From SLRI01 sp964528705 (GTDB lineage: Bacteria > Pseudomonadota > Alphaproteobacteria > Geminicoccales > Geminicoccaceae), in NCBI GenBank assembly GCA_964528705.1, contig CAZGUW010000063.1, positions 1-19,331 of the forward strand: a DNA stretch of 19,331 bases, in the 5' to 3' direction. The position numbers and the translations under genes are program-made. The notes beneath the pieces are model-generated. The model was not told where the DNA came from. It was given only the letters and a program-made list of their open reading frames with translations, and did not search any database. Below are positions 15,202 to 19,331 of this stretch, one piece after another; the first letter of the stretch is position 1; every line of letters begins with the position of its first letter.

Positions 15202-16163
15202 CAGCCGCCGCGCCGCTCGACCAGGTCCCAGCGATTGCCGAAGGCGTCCCTGAAGACCGCGACCCGGCCATAGGATTCCTCGCGCGGCGCCGCCTCGAAC
15301 TCGACGCCCAGCGCCGTCAGCCGGGTGTGGTCGCGGGCGAAATCGTCCGTGTCGAGGAAGAGGAAGACCCGCCCGCCCGTCTGGTCGCCGATGCGGGCCG
15401 TCTGCTCCGCCGTGGCCGCCCGGGCGAGCAGGAGCTCGGTGCCGCCGCCCGCCGGCGCCACCCGCACCCAGCGCTTGCCCCCGCCCATCTCCGTGTCCTC
15501 GAGGAGGGTGAAGCCGAGCACGCCGCAGTAATGGGCGATCGCCCGGTCGTAGTCCGGCACCAGCAGGCTGACCCGGGTGATCGCCGGCAGACTGCGGGAC
15601 GCGGTCCCAACCGGCGGGACCATGGCCTTGATCGCCGGGATCAGCGCCTTGAACGCCGCCCCCTCGGCGCGCTCCAGCCATTCGAAGACGACCATCTCGG
15701 CGCTGACGATGGCGATGCCCCGGTCGCGCAGCCGCGCTTCGCCGAGGCTACGGTCCCGCTCACACCTGGAGCCCGAGGCGTCCGCCGCCAGATGCACTGC
15801 GAAGCCCGCCTCGTGCAGGTCGAGCGCCGTCTGTTGCACACAGACATGGGTCTCCATGCCGGCGACCACGACCTGCCGGCGGCCGGCCGCCTCGATGGCG
15901 GCGCGCAGGCAAGGCTCGCGCCAGCAGGAGAAAGCGAGCTTGGACAGGACCGTGGCCCCTTCCGGCAGCGGCAGGAGCCGGGGATCGGTCGTGCCCAGGC
16001 CCTTGGGGTACTGCTCCGAGACGATCACCGGCACTTCCAGCATCGCCGCCGCCTGCAGCAGCAGACGCAGCCGCGCGATGGACGAGCCGGCATCCTCGAC
16101 GGCGCGCGCCAGCCCGGCCTGCACGTCGACAATCAAGAGCAGCGAATCATTCCGGCTCAACAT
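15201..16163 (-). CDS. Isochorismatase-like hydrolase fused to a VOC (glyoxalase-like) domain
   Basis: This 320-residue protein has two domains. Residues 1-180 are an isochorismatase/cysteine hydrolase fold with the catalytic triad Asp13 (LIVDVQ), Lys75 (LSKLAFSC) and Cys108 (GMETHVCVQ). EQYPKGLG and EMVVFEWLERA resemble the YcaC/ISOC1 branch, whose substrates are largely unknown. A short linker (about 181-193) leads to a VOC domain (about 194-317) reading RVSLLVPDYDRAIAHYCGVL and ending FRDAFGNRWDLVE. The usual first metal-binding His of VOC enzymes is not obvious and the terminal Glu position is Asp, so this half may bind a ligand rather than catalyse. The ATG at 16163 starts the domain directly; a longer TTG form from 16235 adds only a Lys/Gly-rich stretch. 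The fusion is in one uninterrupted frame. It is convergent with fieF. Confidence 0.85.
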   Translation of the reverse strand: MLSRNDSLLLIVDVQAGLARAVEDAGSSIARLRLLLQAAAMLEVPVIVSEQYPKGLGTTDPRLLPLPEGATVLSKLAFSCWREPCLRAAIEAAGRRQVVVAGMETHVCVQQTALDLHEAGFAVHLAADASGSRCERDRSLGEARLRDRGIAIVSAEMVVFEWLERAEGAAFKALIPAIKAMVPPVGTASRSLPAITRVSLLVPDYDRAIAHYCGVLGFTLLEDTEMGGGKRWVRVAPAGGGTELLLARAATAEQTARIGDQTGGRVFLFLDTDDFARDHTRLTALGVEFEAAPREESYGRVAVFRDAFGNRWDLVERRGG

Positions 16164-16256
16164 CGCCCCGCCTTTCCCGCCTGCATGCCCTCGTTCCTGC
16201 GACTTCTTCGCCGGTCCTGCCGCTTTTTTGCACAAGGCGGGATGTTGCGCGACCGC

Positions 16257-16288
16257 TTGTCATTGACTCCTCATGGATCGTCTATACA
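16257..16288 (+). promoter_or_regulatory. Candidate promoter region of the DEAD-box helicase gene
   Basis: TTGTCA (16257-16262) and TTGACT (16263-16268) precede TATACA (16283-16288), but the spacings (20 and 14 bases) are not ideal. The stretch is AT-rich relative to its surroundings and lies 41 bases before the start codon. Identified by pattern only. Confidence 0.3.
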
Positions 16289-16305
16289 TGCAAGGCCGAC
16301 AACGA

Positions 16306-16332
16306 ATGTCACCCACCAAGGACTGTTCTTGA
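16306..16332 (+). other. Possible eight-codon upstream ORF overlapping the helicase start
   Basis: ATG at 16306 reads MSPTKDCS and stops at TGA 16330-16332, overlapping the TTG start of the helicase (16329-16331) by two bases. It has no convincing ribosome binding site, so it may be chance. If translated it could couple translation of the helicase. Confidence 0.2.
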
Positions 16333-17969
16333 CCACCGAACAAGCGACCATCACCTTCGCGGAGCTGGGGCTGCGCGAGGAAATTCAGCGTGCCATCGCC
16401 GACGCCGGCTATGTGCATCCGACCCCGATCCAGGCCGCCGCGATCCCGGCCGTGCTCGACGGCCGCGACGTCGTCGGCATCGCCCAGACCGGCACCGGCA
16501 AGACGGCGGGCTTCACCCTGCCGATGCTGCACCGGCTCGCCGCCGGCCGCGCCCGGGCGCGGATGCCCCGCTCGCTGATCCTCAGCCCGACTCGCGAGCT
16601 CGCGACGCAGATCTCGCAGAGCTTCGAGATTTACGGCAAGCATCTCAACCTCACCATGGCGCTCCTGATCGGCGGCGTCGGCATGGGCGAGCAGGAGAAG
16701 CTGCTGGAGAAGGGCGTCGACGTCCTCATCGCCACGCCCGGCCGGCTGCTCGACTGGTTCGAGCGGGGCCGCATCCTGCTCAACGGGGTCGAGGTCTTCG
16801 TCATCGACGAGGCCGACCGGATGCTCGACATGGGCTTCATCCCGGATGTCGAGCGGATCTTCCAGCTCCTCACCAAACGCGGCCAGACCCTGCTCTTCTC
16901 GGCCACCATGCCGAAGGAGGTGCGCAGGCTCGCCGACCGCTTCCTGCGCGACCCGGCCGAGATCGAGGTCGCCCGCCCCTCCACCCGGGCGGAGAAGGTC
17001 AAGGACGTCGTCGTGCCGATCCGCGGCATCGAGCGCCGGGTCGCCCTCGACCGGCTGCTGGACGTCGAGAAGATCGAGAACGCCATCATCTTCTGCAACC
17101 GCAAGCGCGACGTCTCGACCGTCAACAAGTTCCTGCAGCGCCAGGGCCGCAACGCCCAGGATATCCACGGCGATCTCGACCAGAGCCAGCGCCAGGCGAC
17201 GCTCGACGCCTTCAAGGCCGGCACGGTCGACTACCTCGTCGCCACCGACGTGGCGGCGCGCGGGCTCGACATCGTCGACCTCCCGGTCGTGATCAATCTC
17301 GACGTGCCGATCCATCCCGACGACTACGTCCACCGCATCGGCCGCACCGGCCGCGCCGGCAAGGAGGGCCACGCCTATACCTTCGCCGACGCGGATGACG
17401 GCAAGCACCTCGCCGCGATCGAGCGGCTGCTCGGCAGCAAGATCGAGCGGCAGATGATCGAGAGCGTGAGCGAGGAGACCGAGACGCCACGCAAGCCGAG
17501 CCGGGCCCGGCCGGCGAAGCGTGCACCCGCTGAGCTCGAGGCGGCACCGGCCGAGACGGCCGCTGCACCGGCACCGGCCGAGGAAGAGGCGGCACCAGCG
17601 CCGCGCCGGCGCAAGCGGCGGACCGCCGCCGAGGCCGCCCCGGAGGCGGTCGAAGCCACGACCGAGCCCGCCGGCACCCGCCGCCGGCGGCGGCGCCCGG
17701 AGGCGGCCGAGACCGCCGCCGAGCCCGTGGCCCAGGAGGCAGCGGATGCCAGCGTGGCAGCGGACGCCAGCGAGACGGCGGAGCCGGCGGAGAGCCGGTC
17801 GCGTCGGCGCAAGGCTGCCGCCAGCCCCCCGCCGACCGGCGTGACCAAGGCGCCGCCCGCGCCCAAGCCGTCACGCGGCCGCGGCGAGCGCGACGAGCCC
17901 GTGGTCGGGCTCGGCGATCACGTCCCCGCCTTCCTCCTGCGCCCGGTGCCGATCAAGGCCGTGGCCTGA
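16329..17969 (+). CDS. rhlE: DEAD-box ATP-dependent RNA helicase, RhlE-like
   Basis: This 546-residue RNA helicase presumably remodels structured RNA in ribosome assembly or mRNA turnover. All core motifs are present: Q motif TPIQ near 32-35, motif I AQTGTGKT (52-59), Ia PTRELA (87-92), TPGR (136-139), DEAD-type box written DEAD (160-163), SAT (191-193), FCNRKRD in the second RecA domain (255-261), and motif VI HRIGRTGRAG (335-344). After about 385 comes a 160-residue disordered tail rich in Ala, Glu, Pro and Arg with repeated basic RRRK/RRRR clusters, as in many alphaproteobacterial RhlE proteins, probably for RNA or protein binding. The TTG at 16329 follows AAGGA by about six bases and begins the conserved MTTEQATITFAELGL; no suitable ATG exists. 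Orthology to rhlE rather than another DEAD-box subgroup is likely but not certain. Confidence 0.9.
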   Translation: MTTEQATITFAELGLREEIQRAIADAGYVHPTPIQAAAIPAVLDGRDVVGIAQTGTGKTAGFTLPMLHRLAAGRARARMPRSLILSPTRELATQISQSFEIYGKHLNLTMALLIGGVGMGEQEKLLEKGVDVLIATPGRLLDWFERGRILLNGVEVFVIDEADRMLDMGFIPDVERIFQLLTKRGQTLLFSATMPKEVRRLADRFLRDPAEIEVARPSTRAEKVKDVVVPIRGIERRVALDRLLDVEKIENAIIFCNRKRDVSTVNKFLQRQGRNAQDIHGDLDQSQRQATLDAFKAGTVDYLVATDVAARGLDIVDLPVVINLDVPIHPDDYVHRIGRTGRAGKEGHAYTFADADDGKHLAAIERLLGSKIERQMIESVSEETETPRKPSRARPAKRAPAELEAAPAETAAAPAPAEEEAAPAPRRRKRRTAAEAAPEAVEATTEPAGTRRRRRRPEAAETAAEPVAQEAADASVAADASETAEPAESRSRRRKAAASPPPTGVTKAPPAPKPSRGRGERDEPVVGLGDHVPAFLLRPVPIKAVA

Positions 17970-18003
17970 TCCGGCACCGCCGCCGACTTACCGGAGGCCG
18001 CCC

Positions 18004-18246
18004 ATGCAGACGATCTTCGTCATGGTCAAGTGCGAGCTCGGCTGCTCGTACGAGGTGGCCGGCAAGGCCGTCGAGACCATCGAGGAGGTCTCCGAGGTCT
18101 ACTCGGTCTCGGGCCAGTACGACCTGATCATGAAGTTCCATCTCGCCGCCGACGTGGATATCGGCCGCTTCGTCAACCAGGCCGTGCAGGGCCTGCCGGG
18201 CGTCAAGGACACGTTCACGCTGATCACCTTCAAGGCCTTCGCTTGA
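18004..18246 (+). CDS. Stand-alone Lrp/AsnC ligand-binding (RAM) domain protein
   Basis: This 80-residue protein, MQTIFVMVKCELGCSYEVAG through VKDTFTLITFKAFA, consists only of the alpha/beta effector domain that forms the C-terminal half of Lrp/AsnC regulators. The core SEVYSVSGQYDLIMKFH (about 30-46) is diagnostic, while the usual N-terminal helix-turn-helix is absent, so it cannot bind DNA by itself. Such proteins assemble into dimers and larger rings and bind amino acids at the interfaces. They may modulate full-length regulators or sense metabolites. CGGAGG lies about seven bases before the ATG. It follows the helicase gene by 34 bases and overlaps the Nudix gene by four, so it is probably co-transcribed with both. 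The ligand is unknown. Confidence 0.9.
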   Translation: MQTIFVMVKCELGCSYEVAGKAVETIEEVSEVYSVSGQYDLIMKFHLAADVDIGRFVNQAVQGLPGVKDTFTLITFKAFA

Positions 18247-18914
18247 CCGACCGGGCGGAGGGCGCTGCAGCGACGGATGGCCGTCCCGGTGCAGAGCGGG
18301 AGCGCGAGGTCGAGATCGTCCGCAGCCGCGACGGCTATCGGGGCTTCTTCCGCTTCGAGGTCGCCGACCTGAAGCACCGACGCTTCGACGGCGAGATGAG
18401 CCCGGTCATCACCCGCGAGATCCTGCACATCCCCCAGGCGGCGGCGGTCCTGCCCTACGATCCGGTCACGGACAGCGTCGTGCTGATCGAGCAGTTCCGC
18501 GCCGGCTGCATGCGCCACCCGACCGGTGCCTGGCTCTACGAGGTGGTGGCCGGCCTCGTCGGGCCGGGCGAGTGCGCCCTCGAGACCGCACGCCGCGAAC
18601 TGGTCGAGGAGGCCGGGCTCGAGGCCCGGCGGATCGAGCAGATCGCCACCTACGTGGCCTCGCCGGGCGCCGTCACCGAGCGCAGCACCGTCTTCATCGC
18701 CGAGGTCGACGCCAGCGGCGCCGGCGGCGTGCACGGCCTCGAGCACGAGGCGGAGGATATCAGGAGCTTCGTGCTGCCGCTCCTGACCGCCTTCGACTGG
18801 CTCGAGAGCGGCCGCATCCTCGCCGTCAACGCCATCGTGCCGCTCCGCTGGCTGCAGGTCCACCACGCGGACGTGCGGCGCCGCTGGCTTGCGGAAACGG
18901 CGAAAACCGCCTAA
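18243..18914 (+). CDS. nudF: Nudix hydrolase, ADP-ribose pyrophosphatase type
   Basis: This 223-residue cytosolic protein probably cleaves ADP-ribose (or a related nucleoside diphosphate sugar) to AMP and ribose 5-phosphate. The Nudix box is perfect, G-x5-E-x7-REU-x-EE-x-GU, at 104-126 (G104, E110, R118, E119, E122, E123, G125). The preceding AAVLPYDPVTDSVVLIEQFR (about 67-86) and WLYEVVAGLV (about 97-106) are typical of the NudF/ADPRase branch, which reads EQFR and E-(L/V)-(P/V)AG. YVASPGAVTERSTVFIAE (about 138-155) also fits. The start is TTG at 18243 within TTGA, overlapping the stop of the preceding gene by four bases, with AAGG about seven bases ahead, so it is translationally coupled to the Lrp-like gene. 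The substrate is inferred from the family. Confidence 0.87.
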   Translation: MTDRAEGAAATDGRPGAEREREVEIVRSRDGYRGFFRFEVADLKHRRFDGEMSPVITREILHIPQAAAVLPYDPVTDSVVLIEQFRAGCMRHPTGAWLYEVVAGLVGPGECALETARRELVEEAGLEARRIEQIATYVASPGAVTERSTVFIAEVDASGAGGVHGLEHEAEDIRSFVLPLLTAFDWLESGRILAVNAIVPLRWLQVHHADVRRRWLAETAKTA

Positions 18915-18947
18915 TTCCAGGCCATTCCCCAAGCGATTGCACGGACC

Positions 18948-19241
18948 ATGGCGATGCAGGCACGGATCTATCGACCGGCGAAGACCGCGGTCCAGTCGGG
19001 CCGGCGCAAGACCCACCAGTGGCTCGTCGAGTTCGAGCCGCGCTCGAGGGTGGAGGCCGACCGGCTGATCGGCTGGAACGGCTCGGACGACACCGCACAG
19101 CAGGTGCGGCTGCGCTTTCCGACGAAGGACGCCGCCATTGCCTATTGCCGGCGCGAGAACCTGACCTTCCAGGTCTTCGAGCCGCATGTGCGTGTCGTCC
19201 AGCCCAAGTCCTACGCCGAGAACTTCATCCGCCGCACCTGA
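18948..19241 (+). CDS. NDUFS4-like (18 kDa) accessory subunit of respiratory complex I
   Basis: This 97-residue protein reads MAMQARIYRPAKTAVQSGRR, then KTHQWLVEFEPRSR, a central LIGWNGSDDTAQQVRLRF, and ends PKSYAENFIRRT. It matches the ETC complex I conserved region (NDUFS4/AQDQ family), in which ARIY-PAK-A-QSG, WNGS-DT--QV-L-F and SY-ENF are hallmark segments. In Alphaproteobacteria this small peripheral subunit sits on the NADH-oxidising arm of NADH:ubiquinone oxidoreductase and stabilises it. The gene is typically found away from the nuo operon, as here. Either ATG at 18948 or the one two codons on (18954) could be the start; neither has a strong ribosome binding site. It lies 33 bases after the Nudix gene and just before a tRNA gene. 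Confidence 0.93.
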   Translation: MAMQARIYRPAKTAVQSGRRKTHQWLVEFEPRSRVEADRLIGWNGSDDTAQQVRLRFPTKDAAIAYCRRENLTFQVFEPHVRVVQPKSYAENFIRRT

Positions 19242-19299
19242 GCCCGCAATCCGCCCGGAAGTTCCCCTCGCCTGTCGGCCCTGCTATAAGCGCCGCCAC

Positions 19300-19331
19300 G
19301 CGCCCTTAGCTCAGCTGGATAGAGCAGCTGC
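19300..19331 (+). tRNA. tRNA, 5' part only (possibly tRNA-Arg), cut by the window edge
   Basis: The bases fit a tRNA 5' half: acceptor strand GCGCCCT (19300-19306), TA, D-stem GCTC/GAGC around loop AGCTGGATA, then A and the 5' strand of the anticodon stem GCTGC (19327-19331). The anticodon is outside the window. GCGCCC(T/G)TAGCTCAGCTGGATAG is how many bacterial tRNA-Arg genes begin, so Arg is the best guess, not a reading. CTATAA (19284-19289) just upstream is a likely -10 box. Confidence 0.85.

Noticed and set aside
16200..16235. CTTTTTTG run near 16221 as a possible terminator
   Set aside because: It lies upstream of both divergent genes rather than after a gene, and no adjacent stable stem precedes it on either strand.
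17521..17880. Apparent repeats in the helicase 3' end, for example two copies of a GCAGCGGA-GCCAGCG unit at 17739-17772
   Set aside because: They encode Ala/Asp/Ser-rich disordered tail sequence; imperfect repeats of this kind are expected from low-complexity coding DNA.
1..19331. CRISPR array, insertion sequence, integrase, phage genes or rRNA
   Set aside because: I saw no regularly spaced repeats, transposase motifs, paired inverted ends, phage structural genes or rRNA sequence; the only RNA gene is the partial tRNA at the right edge.

Overview
The window is a gene-dense, GC-rich stretch (roughly 70% by eye) from a bacterial chromosome. It is most likely an alphaproteobacterium, possibly of the Rhodospirillales type. 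The best taxonomic pointers are a NDUFS4-like complex I accessory subunit (18948-19241), which is characteristic of Alphaproteobacteria and mitochondria, a TakP/FcbT-type TRAP transporter, and a SAM-cyclase-AAA-TPR signalling protein of a type common in that class. Many starts are TTG or GTG, and the high GC produces very long antisense shadow ORFs, which I left out.

Layout. 1-398 (minus): an AbrB-type antitoxin gene overlapping the start of a PIN-domain toxin that runs off the left edge. 469-5250 (minus): a probable transport and catabolism cluster, reading a HutH-like aromatic amino acid lyase, then TRAP binding protein, small permease and large permease. 5447-6428 (plus): an AzlC/AzlD branched-chain amino acid exporter pair, divergent from the lyase. 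6459-7931 (minus): two unrecognised reading frames in one frame separated by a single TAG. The second carries a TIG/IPT-like domain, and together they look like one decayed gene. 8088-10243 (plus): two paralogous Sel1-repeat lipoproteins with related upstream sequences. 10328-13540 (plus): a 1070-residue SAM, class III cyclase, AAA ATPase and TPR protein. 13641-15194 (plus): a PPOX-fold flavoprotein followed by a FieF-type metal exporter. 15201-16163 (minus): an isochorismatase-VOC fusion, convergent with fieF across a shared hairpin. 16329-18914 (plus): a RhlE-like DEAD-box helicase, a stand-alone Lrp/AsnC ligand-binding domain protein and a Nudix hydrolase whose start overlaps the previous stop. 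18948-19241: the complex I accessory subunit. 19300-19331: the first 32 bases of a tRNA cut by the window edge.

How the genes may work together. The lyase and TRAP genes probably form one operon for uptake and deamination (or another alpha,beta-elimination) of an aromatic or imidazole amino acid or related acid. The lyase keeps the HAL scaffold but has Cys instead of Ser in the MIO-forming triad and lacks the catalytic Tyr of the QDPY loop. That makes its real reaction uncertain and is the most interesting point in the window. Most of the remaining genes are ordinary housekeeping or accessory genes. I found no CRISPR array, transposase, integrase, rRNA or obvious phage gene.
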